Numbered from the stretch's first letter, positions 1 to 6,516 are shown. The stretch: 8,500 bases of DNA from JAGVPT01 sp964384415 (GCA_964384415.1 CAYLMV010000147.1:1-8500); one strand, 5' to 3'. The notes: generated by a model from the sequence alone, not told the origin. Numbers and translations: made by a program.

Positions 1-84
1 ACAGGATAACAGGATAACAGGATAACAGGATAACAGGATAACAGGATAACAGGATAACAGGATTACAAGATAACAGGATAACAA
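1..84. repeat. Tandem 8-bp array, unit ACAGGATA, cut by window edge
   Basis: Ten head-to-tail octamers cover positions 1-80: seven exact ACAGGATA units, then ACAGGATT, ACAAGATA and ACAGGATA, followed by a decaying ACAA. The array starts at base 1, so the true copy number is at least ten. The last units drift from the consensus, and positions 61-71 read GATTACAAGAT. That 11-mer recurs in inverted orientation in the array at 594-631, on the other side of the four-helix-bundle gene. There are no spacers, so this is not a CRISPR array. Its function is unknown. Seven identical units suggest recent slippage or active homogenisation. Confidence 0.95.
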
Positions 85-126
85 AATCGTGCTGTTCGAG
101 GCCTTAGAAATCAAGATCTAATACGA

Positions 127-504
127 TCAACGCTTCTTCAAAATCCTGGTTCGAAGATACTTTATGAAATTAGCAAGTTGTTTCGAAATCGCGATCGCCG
201 ATTCTTCCCTTCGAAGGAACTCCTCTTGGGATAGATAGGAGAGGTCTAGCGCAACGCAGAGAAGGCTTCTGACCTCTCCGATTGATCCTTTGGAATAGTG
301 CAAGAAACGAATTAGTTCTTTATTGTTGTCGAGCTCAAATCCCTCAGCAATATTCGACATCACGGAGACAGCGGCTCTTTGGATTTGAGACTTAAGTCCA
401 GAATCTTTCTTGAAAGGATCAGTGGAAGTCATCTTATAGATAATCCCTGTGAACTTCCTTGCATCCTGCCATACCTTTAATTCTTCAAATCGTTGAATAC
501 TCAT
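127..504 (-). CDS. Four-helix-bundle protein, S23 / 23S rRNA intervening-sequence family (TIGR02436-like)
   Basis: This 125-residue protein has the hallmarks of the S23/four-helix-bundle family: RFEELKVWQDAR at residues 5-16, AAVSVMSNIAEGFE at 44-57, and NKELIRFLHYSKGSIGEVRS at 61-80, then a last amphipathic helix ending in a basic tail (RTRILKKR). The family folds as an antiparallel helical bundle. Some members are encoded inside 23S rRNA intervening sequences, but this copy stands alone and no rRNA is near it. The molecular role of solitary members is not established. The fold is shared with Avd proteins of diversity-generating retroelements, but no reverse transcriptase or template repeat is present. 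The ATG at 504 is supported by a strong ribosome binding site. By hand count, G+C over 181-480 is 133/300 (44%), lower than most of the window. Related 8-bp arrays lie on both sides, suggesting an acquired cassette. Confidence 0.93.
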   Translation of the reverse strand: MSIQRFEELKVWQDARKFTGIIYKMTSTDPFKKDSGLKSQIQRAAVSVMSNIAEGFELDNNKELIRFLHYSKGSIGEVRSLLCVALDLSYLSQEEFLRREESAIAISKQLANFIKYLRTRILKKR

Positions 505-508
505 TTTT

Positions 509-516
509 CCCCCTTT
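509..516 (-). promoter_or_regulatory. Strong Shine-Dalgarno site of the four-helix-bundle gene
   Basis: Read on the minus strand the site is AAAGGGGG, then AAAA, then the ATG at 504. AAGGGGG can pair with the anti-SD UUCCUCC if one G:U wobble is allowed. None of the other genes whose start lies in the window has an equally clear site, so this start codon is well fixed and the gene stands apart from its neighbours. Confidence 0.6.
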
Positions 517-520
517 GAGC

Positions 521-533
521 CATACAACGTATG
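521..533. promoter_or_regulatory. Small perfect inverted repeat CATAC-N3-GTATG upstream of the four-helix-bundle gene
   Basis: CATAC and GTATG are exact reverse complements separated by AAC. The site ends 4 bp before the ribosome binding site of the minus-strand gene, where an operator or the base of a leader hairpin could sit. Five-base arms are short enough to occur by chance, so this is only a candidate. Confidence 0.2.
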
Positions 534-593
534 TTATTTGTGAATCAGTAAATTCCCCTTAGATTTTGATACAGCCAGATTCTAGTGATCCCT

Positions 594-631
594 TAATCTT
601 GTAATCTTGTAATCTTGTAATCTTGTAATCT
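594..631. repeat. Tandem 8-bp array, unit TAATCTTG (CAAGATTA on the minus strand)
   Basis: Four exact octamers TAATCTTG are followed by a partial TAATCT. On the minus strand the unit is CAAGATTA, which in register (ACAAGATT against ACAGGATA) differs from the left-edge unit at two of eight positions. It therefore belongs to the same word family in the opposite orientation. The array ends two bases from the lptD stop codon at 634-636 and lies upstream of the four-helix-bundle gene. Each junction between units recreates the 11-mer found at 61-71 on the opposite strand. Confidence 0.93.
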
Positions 632-633
632 CC

Positions 634-3303
634 CTAGTAATACCCCGACGCATTGCTTTGTTTCGTCAGCTTAATATCCTGCAATTGCGGGGCCTTCAGC
701 TTAATCTCGAACCGATATCCTGCCAACTGACCAATCGGCGTCCACGTGAAATTCATTGTCCAGCAATGCAGGTCGCGATCGATCGTGATGCGCGGCGCAG
801 CAAACATCTCGCGAACCATATCATAGCTTCCAACCGCGGTGAATTTCCAATTTTCCGTCAGATTAAAGCCCAAATTTGCATTCAAGTTCACCGCACGCGA
901 CTTAATCGCAGGATTTTCCTGGTTCTGCGCAAAGGTGAAGCTCAATCCCAGATTCCACGGGATGCTGAAATCGGGAGGCGCCTCATCGTAAATTCCGCGA
1001 TATCCGCTCTGAGTAAAACTCCCTGCCATGGCATTCACGTTTTCAGTTGTATCGAACTGATGAATCTCCGTCTCCCTCTGCTTCTTGTCGCCCTTGAGTG
1101 TTGTTGAGAGGTTGACACCGATGCTCGTGAGCCGTGCTATGCCTTGCCCTTCGTCGATCAGAAGTCTGTTGACTCTCTGATTCAATCCCCGGTCAAAGGC
1201 GTAGAAGCTGTATCCGCTGTTTCCGCTTATGTTCAGGTATTGTCCGATATCGGTACGATAGTTCAGCCCAAGGTCGGAAAGTTTGAATTGATCGGCGGCG
1301 AAATTGTACGAGAGAGATGCTCCGAGATTCAGCAGCTGGTACTTGGTTCCTTTGTGCAGGGAGTCTCTGTCTTCGGTCTTCATTTCGAATAGGTTCCCCA
1401 CGCTAAACCCGATTGCCTGGGATTCGCCCGCGGGAGCGCCCCCGTAGACTTCCTTCTGAAACTTATTGTAGGTCTGACGTTGGCCGAGGGTATCAAGGTA
1501 CGTCCCGTAGTAACCGAATTTCTGCTTGGAAAAGTCAGGCTGATAGGTGTAGGAAATGCTCGGCGTCAAGGTATGGCGGAAACCCGCGACGCCGGGAATT
1601 GGGGGCTGAAACATTCCATATAGCTTTGTCGATGCCGACAAGCTCGTGTTGAAATAACGAACCGCGTTGAAACCATCGACGTCCTTCAAAACAGGGGCAT
1701 TCGTTTGACGATTGATGCTGTCGACCGTGACGCTTCTATTATACCACCGCTCGTAGTAATTGACTGAGGGGGCGATAGTGAAATAACCGGCCTTGGGAGA
1801 TGCGTTGAGGGTGAAGTTATGTTCTACGCCTTGCCGGTCATAATGGACGAAACGATCGGGATAATCGATGGAGTCGGTAGTCGCCGTCTTACTCTGCCTG
1901 TGAACATACTCGCCGCTGTAACCGAGACCGATCAATTCGTACCACGCGAAATCCTGGCCTGTTCCGCCGCTCAGGCCGCGTGATTTTTGCGTCCTCCGGA
2001 ACGGATAACTCTGGCTGTGCGTAAAATCGATCGTCGGCATCGCTGCATCGATGCTGTGATCGACGAGTTCCTGCCGCCGGGAGAGGTTGATGCTCATGCT
2101 GTTGTTCGTCCCCTCCCACGACTTGGTCAGGGTGGCATTCGAGTAGATTTCCTGTTGAAGGTACTGGTCGTAGTTGTTCGTTGTTTGGTACGAGTTGTTG
2201 CTTGCAAAAGTGAAATTGATGTCGAGACGTGTCGTTGGATCAATCGTCTCATTGTGCGTCAGGTTTGCACGGTAGTTGGCTTCATTTCTAAAGCCCGGGT
2301 CTTTGCGCTGACCGATGAGAAGCCGCGAATATTCACCCGTCAGCGAACCGGTGAAATCGTACCGCTTTGCATAGTGAAAAGTTGAGAAACCTCGCCAGCC
2401 TCCCTCGGTATACCAATCTCCTCCCAGCGCAAGATCAGTGTAATCGCTGATCGCGCTGTAGTATCCCAGATGACTGATGAATTTCCCGCGATTTGCGTCT
2501 TCGCCGTACGCCGGGGCAATAATTCCGGAATGACGTCCTCCCTGGCTGGGGAAAACGCCGAACGGCAGCACCATGACCGGCACGTCTGCGATGTAGAGAT
2601 AGATCGGTTCCGCAACGATTTTGTCGTGGAGCGTGACCCGCATCCGCGGACTATAAAAATAGTAGTGAGGATCGTCCAGGTCGCACGAGGTAAATATACC
2701 GTTCGCGATAAAGAGAACATCCTTGTCAACTTTTTTTATTTGCTCGCCGTGATAGAAGCCCTCCCCCATCGATGTTTCACCGAGCGAGATACGCCCCTTC
2801 TGGGATTTGAAGTTATATCCGATCTTCCATCCCTCATACGTCTCCCCGCCGTCGACCATCACGGGCGTTCCATAGTAGAGATGCTTCAAGGAATCTGTCT
2901 TGCCGATTTTCGAGGAATCGAGGACACCGTACGATTCCATATTATTGTCGTTCCAATCAACGTCGATCCGCTCGGCTTTCAGTCCCAGGGTACGATACTT
3001 GACGTCCCCCTTACCGTACATTTGCATCAGCCTGTGAGGGTACGAATAGACAATGGAATCGGTTGCAGCATAGACAACACTGGTATCGATTCCACTTGTT
3101 TTCTTCTTCAACGAATCTGCGTGGGCAAGCGTGTCGGCTCTGGCAGCTTTCAGAGTGTCGGCGGTTTCGGAAAGAGCGGGGGAACACCACATCAACTGCA
3201 GGAGGACAAACGCAGGAATGGCCCACGGCAGAAAATAGCGGAGGTTACAAGATTGCAGGATATATCCTTCGACAAGAAATTTCTTTTGATCTCTGCTAGT
3301 CAC
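634..3303 (-). CDS. lptD: LPS-assembly outer-membrane protein LptD (OstA/Imp family)
   Basis: LptD is the outer-membrane beta-barrel that inserts lipopolysaccharide into the outer leaflet, working with the periplasmic Lpt bridge. The 889-residue product has a signal peptide (hydrophobic core about residues 22-40, likely cleavage after ALS at 43-45). An OstA-like periplasmic domain follows, from roughly residue 85, then the conserved FTSCDLDDPHYYFYSPRMRV at 204-223 and PVMVLPFGVFPSQGGRHSG at 242-260, and a long barrel rich in alternating aromatic strands. The C terminus (CWTMNFTWTP, then KAPQLQDIKL) is the form usual in Bacteroidota/Chlorobi relatives, and the length fits them. The start is uncertain. 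A TGA lies directly before the GTG at 3303. No in-frame ATG precedes the signal peptide. GAAGGA sits six bases before an in-frame CTG at 3258. The ROK kinase stop is 36 bp upstream, so the two genes are probably co-transcribed. Confidence 0.93.
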   Translation of the reverse strand: MTSRDQKKFLVEGYILQSCNLRYFLPWAIPAFVLLQLMWCSPALSETADTLKAARADTLAHADSLKKKTSGIDTSVVYAATDSIVYSYPHRLMQMYGKGDVKYRTLGLKAERIDVDWNDNNMESYGVLDSSKIGKTDSLKHLYYGTPVMVDGGETYEGWKIGYNFKSQKGRISLGETSMGEGFYHGEQIKKVDKDVLFIANGIFTSCDLDDPHYYFYSPRMRVTLHDKIVAEPIYLYIADVPVMVLPFGVFPSQGGRHSGIIAPAYGEDANRGKFISHLGYYSAISDYTDLALGGDWYTEGGWRGFSTFHYAKRYDFTGSLTGEYSRLLIGQRKDPGFRNEANYRANLTHNETIDPTTRLDINFTFASNNSYQTTNNYDQYLQQEIYSNATLTKSWEGTNNSMSINLSRRQELVDHSIDAAMPTIDFTHSQSYPFRRTQKSRGLSGGTGQDFAWYELIGLGYSGEYVHRQSKTATTDSIDYPDRFVHYDRQGVEHNFTLNASPKAGYFTIAPSVNYYERWYNRSVTVDSINRQTNAPVLKDVDGFNAVRYFNTSLSASTKLYGMFQPPIPGVAGFRHTLTPSISYTYQPDFSKQKFGYYGTYLDTLGQRQTYNKFQKEVYGGAPAGESQAIGFSVGNLFEMKTEDRDSLHKGTKYQLLNLGASLSYNFAADQFKLSDLGLNYRTDIGQYLNISGNSGYSFYAFDRGLNQRVNRLLIDEGQGIARLTSIGVNLSTTLKGDKKQRETEIHQFDTTENVNAMAGSFTQSGYRGIYDEAPPDFSIPWNLGLSFTFAQNQENPAIKSRAVNLNANLGFNLTENWKFTAVGSYDMVREMFAAPRITIDRDLHCWTMNFTWTPIGQLAGYRFEIKLKAPQLQDIKLTKQSNASGYY

Positions 3304-3339
3304 TCAATCTTGCATTCTTATCATAGTGGACACTTGTCC

Positions 3340-4293
3340 CTACAGAACAAGTCCGGCTGCGCCGAGCATCCCCGCCGTGTTGCCGAGTTTCGCGGGGATT
3401 ATCGTGATATCTTTGCGCATCGACTTCATGACGTGGGCCTGAGTAGATTTCTTGATGGCATCGTACACGAAATCGCCCGCGGCCGATATCCCGCCGCCAA
3501 TGATCACCACCCGGAGATCCACAGTATTGAGAGCGGAGCCGAGCGCGACGCCCAACAGGGTTCCCGCTTCGGTGAAAATCTCGCGGGCGAGCTGGTCCCC
3601 TTCCAGGGCGGCCTGTGAAATATACACCGGCTCCACTTTTGAGATATCGCCCCGGACAAGATCGAGGATGCGAGATGTGGGATGGTTTTTCAGCTGTTCG
3701 ACCGCGCGTTTGGACAGATTGCGCTGTCCGATATATGCTTCTACGCAGCCGATGGCGCCGCAGTTGCACAGGAGCCCATTGTAGTCGATGGACACATGTC
3801 CAATTTCTCCGGCCCCGCCATGAGGCCCTCTGAAGATCTCTCCATCCAGTATTATTCCGCCGCCTACCCCGGTCCCCCAGATCACGAAGAGAAAATTCGG
3901 GTACCGTTTGCCTGCTCCAAATTTTGCTTCGGCAATGGCCGCGACGTTGGCATCATTCTCGACTTTGACCTCGACTTTGAAAACCTTCCGTATCTCCCGG
4001 CTCAGGGCAACGCGATGCCAGCCCTTAATATTGGGGGGATCAAACACAATTCCATCTTGTTGATGAACGATCCCCGGAGAGCCGATCCCGATTCCGCGAA
4101 GTTTCCCTTTCTTTGCGTGCGTGAGAACCTCCGCGATCGATTTCTGCATTTGTTGAATGACAATTTTGGGTCCCTCGTCCCCCATCGTTGGAACTTTTGC
4201 CTGCGCAATAATTTTTCCCTCGGATGAGATCAATCCTGTTTTGATAGTCGTGCCGCCGAAGTCGACGCCGACTGCGTAGTGTATTTGTGACAT
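3340..4293 (-). CDS. ROK-family sugar kinase (glucokinase-like)
   Basis: This 317-residue protein is a complete ROK (repressor, ORF, kinase) family member of the kinase type, lacking the N-terminal helix-turn-helix of ROK repressors. It is expected to phosphorylate a hexose with ATP in the cytoplasm. Visible motifs are the phosphate-binding DFGGTT at residues 11-16, the catalytic base Asp114 in ENDAN, GTGVGGG at 140-146, GEIGH with Glu163 and His166, and the ROK zinc site CNCGAIGC (Cys176, Cys178, Cys183) with His166, followed by Glu185. The GNTAGMLGAA C terminus is also typical. Glucose is the likeliest substrate, but N-acetyl-hexosamines or other hexoses cannot be excluded from sequence alone. 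The ATG at 4293 has no Shine-Dalgarno sequence. The 7-bp repeat array begins only three bases upstream of it, so the entire leader is repeat. Confidence 0.93.
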   Translation of the reverse strand: MSQIHYAVGVDFGGTTIKTGLISSEGKIIAQAKVPTMGDEGPKIVIQQMQKSIAEVLTHAKKGKLRGIGIGSPGIVHQQDGIVFDPPNIKGWHRVALSREIRKVFKVEVKVENDANVAAIAEAKFGAGKRYPNFLFVIWGTGVGGGIILDGEIFRGPHGGAGEIGHVSIDYNGLLCNCGAIGCVEAYIGQRNLSKRAVEQLKNHPTSRILDLVRGDISKVEPVYISQAALEGDQLAREIFTEAGTLLGVALGSALNTVDLRVVIIGGGISAAGDFVYDAIKKSTQAHVMKSMRKDITIIPAKLGNTAGMLGAAGLVL

Positions 4294-4296
4294 TTC

Positions 4297-4506
4297 GTTA
4301 GTCTGAGTTCTGAGTTTGACGTTTTACGTCTTACGTTTTACGTTCTACGTTTGACGATGAGTGTTGTGTTCTTGGTCCGTGGTCCTTAGTGCTAGGTGCT
4401 TTGTGCTTAGTTTTTAGTTCTTGGTCTTTAGAAAATGCTATTGTAAGTTGTTGATTGTTAATTGTTGATTGTAACCTGTTTACTGATGACTGATAACTGT
4501 TCACTG
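4297..4506. repeat. Degenerate heptanucleotide array, 30 units in perfect 7-bp phase
   Basis: The whole interval between the ROK start and the rarA stop (left-flank copy) divides into exactly 30 heptamers with no phase slip. Read on the minus strand, position 2 of the unit is A in 27 of 30. The word changes in blocks: CAGTNAN (4479-4506), CAATYAA-like (4437-4478), AAGNACY-like (4367-4429) and AAACGTA-like (4318-4352), then GAACTCA-type units to 4297. The first unit overlaps the rarA stop codon in the left-flank copy. Heptameric STRR repeats of cyanobacteria are a known parallel in form, but no homology to them is claimed. Function is unknown. Confidence 0.92.
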
Positions 4507-4530
4507 CCTTCTCTTCCTCCACCACCCCTT

Positions 4531-4630
4531 NNNNNNNNNNNNNNNNNNNNNNNNNNNNNNNNNNNNNNNNNNNNNNNNNNNNNNNNNNNNNNNNNNNNNN
4601 NNNNNNNNNNNNNNNNNNNNNNNNNNNNNN
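4531..4630. other. Assembly gap of 100 N
   Basis: Exactly 100 undetermined bases, a common scaffold placeholder length. The 55 bases before the gap (4476-4530) are identical to the 55 after it (4631-4685). The likely reading is that two contigs overlapping by 55 bp were scaffolded instead of merged, so little or no real sequence is missing. Confidence 0.97.
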
Positions 4631-4685
4631 CTGTTTACTGATGACTGATAACTGTTCACTGCCTTCTCTTCCTCCACCACCCCTT
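4631..4685. repeat. 55-bp exact direct copy of 4476-4530, flanking the N gap (probable contig-end overlap)
   Basis: The segment contains the last heptads of the array and the codons for the final rarA residues KGWWRKRRQ with the TGA. The copy at 4476-4530 contains the same codons, so the rarA 3' end appears twice in the window. Only the right copy is attached to the rest of rarA. A length of 55 equals a commonly used de Bruijn graph k-mer size, which supports an assembly artefact over a biological duplication. Confidence 0.9.
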
Positions 4686-5978
4686 CAGTCTCTCCTTAAT
4701 CGATTTTTCCTCACCGTTCTCGGTTGGACGGTAGTACAACTTGTCCTTCAGATTGTCGGGCAGGTATTGCTGCTCGACGAAGCTGTTCTCAAAACTGTGA
4801 CCGTATTTGTAGTCGTCTCCGTATCCAAGTTCTTTCATCAAGTTTGTCGGGGCGTTGCGAAGATGAAGTGGAACGAGGAGATTCGGGAGTTCATGAACGT
4901 CGTGCAGAGCCTCCGAGATCGCAACGTACGACGCGTTGCTCTTCGGTGCTGAAGCGAGATAGGTAGCGGCCTGTGACAGAATGATGCGCGCTTCGGGCAT
5001 CCCGACATAATCGACCGCGGCGAAGCAGTTCGTCGCCACCACGGAGGCGAACGGATCGGCATTCCCGATATCTTCCGACGCCAGCACGATCATCCTCCGG
5101 GCGATGAACTTGGGGTCCTCTCCTCCATCCAGCATTCGTGCCATCCAATAGACGGCGGCATCCGGGTCGCACCCTCGCAGGCTCTTGATGAATGCTGAAA
5201 TCGTGTCGTAATGCTGCTCGCCCTTTTTATCGTAGATCGTATATTTCCGCTGGAAGGCATCCTCGATGATTTCTTTCGAGATCTTTCTGAGACCGTGGGC
5301 GTCGGGCTTCGCAAAGTAGAATGCGCTCTCGAGCCCGTTCAGCATCATCCGCGCATCTCCTCCCGAGAGAAGAAAAAGAAAATCCTTGTCGGCAATTTCA
5401 ACCTTCCCTCGGGCAACGACCGAATCCGTTGCCAGCGCGTGTTCGAGTATTTTATCGAGCTCGGCCTTCCCCAGCGATTCCAGCACGTAGACGCGCGCCC
5501 TCGAAAGGAGCGGCGAGATCACTTCGAATGACGGGTTCTCCGTCGTCGCACCGATCAGAATGATGACGCCGTCTTCCACGGAATGCAGAAGCGCATCTTG
5601 CTGCGCTTTGTTGAATCGGTGGATCTCATCGATGAACAGGACCGTCTTCTTCCCCAACTGCTTCTGAAACTTCTCCGCCTTCGCAATAACATCGCGAACT
5701 TCCTTCACACCAGCGGCCACCGCATTAAGAGAAAAGAATTCTGCGTTCGTATGATGGGCGACAATACGCGCAAGCGTGGTCTTCCCCGTTCCTGGCGGTC
5801 CCCACAAGATAATGGACCGGAGTTCATCGCTCTCAATCATCATTCGAAGCGGTTTGCCGGCGCCCAGCAAATGTTCCTGGCCCACAAACTCATCGATCGT
5901 TCTGGGACGGACCCGTTCTGCCAGCGGGGCATTCGCGTTGGTCTTCGGCTGCGGCTTAGAATATTCGAATAATTCCAT
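4656..5978 (-). CDS. rarA: Replication-associated recombination protein A (RarA/MgsA), AAA+ ATPase
   Basis: RarA/MgsA is a clamp-loader-related AAA+ ATPase (Mgs1/WRNIP1 family) that acts at stalled replication forks and single-stranded DNA. The 440-residue product is full length for the family. It opens with PLAERVRPRTIDEFVGQEHLLG at 18-39 (split for reading: PLAERVRPRTIDEF, then VGQEHLLG). Walker A is GPPGTGKT at 60-67 and Walker B is VLFIDEIHRF at 113-122. Sensor 1 is GATTENPS at 143-150, an arginine-finger candidate is Arg160 in LLSRARV, and sensor 2 is GGDARMMLN with Arg210. The MgsA-specific C-terminal part is also clear: SAFIKSLRGCDPDAAVYWMA at 261-280, SEDIGNADP at 301-309 and the GYGDDYKYGH region at 385-394. 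The ATG at 5978 lacks a Shine-Dalgarno sequence. It lies 47 bp downstream of the FtsB/DivIC-type gene on the same strand. The stop codon falls inside the 55-bp sequence repeated across the gap. Confidence 0.95.
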   Translation of the reverse strand: MELFEYSKPQPKTNANAPLAERVRPRTIDEFVGQEHLLGAGKPLRMMIESDELRSIILWGPPGTGKTTLARIVAHHTNAEFFSLNAVAAGVKEVRDVIAKAEKFQKQLGKKTVLFIDEIHRFNKAQQDALLHSVEDGVIILIGATTENPSFEVISPLLSRARVYVLESLGKAELDKILEHALATDSVVARGKVEIADKDFLFLLSGGDARMMLNGLESAFYFAKPDAHGLRKISKEIIEDAFQRKYTIYDKKGEQHYDTISAFIKSLRGCDPDAAVYWMARMLDGGEDPKFIARRMIVLASEDIGNADPFASVVATNCFAAVDYVGMPEARIILSQAATYLASAPKSNASYVAISEALHDVHELPNLLVPLHLRNAPTNLMKELGYGDDYKYGHSFENSFVEQQYLPDNLKDKLYYRPTENGEEKSIKERLKGWWRKRRQ

Positions 5979-6025
5979 ACGTGACGTCGGGAAGAGCTCC
6001 CCAGTGCTTGGAATCCGATCGGCGG

Positions 6026-6370
6026 CTACTTTTTGGGCGCAACGCGATAGACTTTTTCCCCCTCGCGTACCATCCCGTATTTTTCTCTGGCTACTTTTTC
6101 CACAGCCTTTTTGTCACCCTCAAGCGCCTTCGATTGCTCCTGGAGCTGCTTTTGTTCCTGCTCCGCCGTCTGGATCTTCAGCAGCATTTCTTTCTTTTCG
6201 TGTTCCAGGCGCATTCGCTCGATGACGCCTTGATTGTTGAACAGCACATACATCAAGAGGACGAATCCAAGAAAGAGAATAAGACTCAGTCTCTTGTTCG
6301 TCCACAGTTTCGCAAACAACGCACGAACATCGGCCTTTTTTCTTATTTTTCTTAAGACATCGGCGCTCAT
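6026..6370 (-). CDS. Septum formation initiator family protein (FtsB/DivIC type)
   Basis: This is a small bitopic division protein of the FtsB/DivIC family, whose members pair with FtsL and FtsQ/DivIB in the divisome. The 114-residue form has a basic cytoplasmic N terminus, one membrane segment at about 28-44 (LSLILFLGFVLLMYVLF), a charged coiled coil at about 50-90, and the family's terminal motif AREKYGMVREGEKVY at 94-108. The frame stays open to an ATG at 6505, giving 159 residues, but the extra 45 residues (Cys- and Arg-rich, not family-like) argue for the ATG at 6370. There is no clear Shine-Dalgarno sequence. It is the first gene of the minus-strand series and is followed 47 bp later by rarA. 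FtsB and DivIC cannot be told apart from sequence alone. Confidence 0.88.
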   Translation of the reverse strand: MSADVLRKIRKKADVRALFAKLWTNKRLSLILFLGFVLLMYVLFNNQGVIERMRLEHEKKEMLLKIQTAEQEQKQLQEQSKALEGDKKAVEKVAREKYGMVREGEKVYRVAPKK

Positions 6371-6516
6371 TGAATCGAAATGTAGCAAGATTTGCGCTAA
6401 GTTGAAAGCGGCATTATCGCCTCGCCTCCGAGCCGCGCAAGTGAACCTAAACAGACCATGCATTCCGCAGAGAAGCCACGATTGATTCTGCACACGGTAT
6501 TCCATACTTTGCTGGC
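6371..6516. promoter_or_regulatory. Divergent intergenic region between the FtsB/DivIC-type gene and the RNA methyltransferase gene
   Basis: The two genes are transcribed away from each other from this 146-bp stretch, so it should hold promoters for both. On the minus strand, 6377-6384 reads TACATTTC, seven of eight matches to the Bacteroidota -7 box TAnnTTTG. A TTTC lies 19 bases upstream, where TTTG would be expected. That element ends only six bases before the ATG at 6370, which would imply an almost leaderless transcript, so the assignment is weak. No convincing element was seen on the plus strand. Confidence 0.3.

Noticed and set aside
1..84. Octamer array considered as a CRISPR array
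   Set aside because: Units are contiguous 8-mers without spacers, and no cas gene is near.
127..504. Avd protein of a diversity-generating retroelement, or an intervening sequence inside a 23S rRNA gene
   Set aside because: No reverse transcriptase, template/variable repeat pair or rRNA sequence is visible. The motifs fit the solitary S23/TIGR02436 type better.
3181..3186. Cys40 of LptD as a lipobox cysteine
   Set aside because: The residues before it (LMW) do not fit a lipobox, and an ALS signal peptidase I site follows at 43-45.
3328..3339. GGACA-CT-TGTCC inverted repeat between the ROK kinase and lptD
   Set aside because: Five-base arms with a two-base centre are too short to separate from chance, with no supporting context.
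2470..3618. 382-residue open frame on the plus strand, antisense to lptD and the ROK kinase
   Set aside because: It lies wholly opposite two well-recognised genes, spans their junction, and has no family motif or believable composition. It is a shadow of the codon bias on the other strand.
4331..4525. 64-residue minus-strand open frame, NSYQSSVNRLQSTINNQQL type
   Set aside because: It is a translation of the heptad array and the duplicated rarA tail. A period of 7 nt gives 7-residue quasi-repeats in any frame that happens to stay open.
6371..6505. Longer FtsB/DivIC-type product starting at the ATG at 6505
   Set aside because: The extra 45 residues are not family-like and would occupy nearly all of the divergent intergenic region. 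The start at 6370 gives a standard family architecture.
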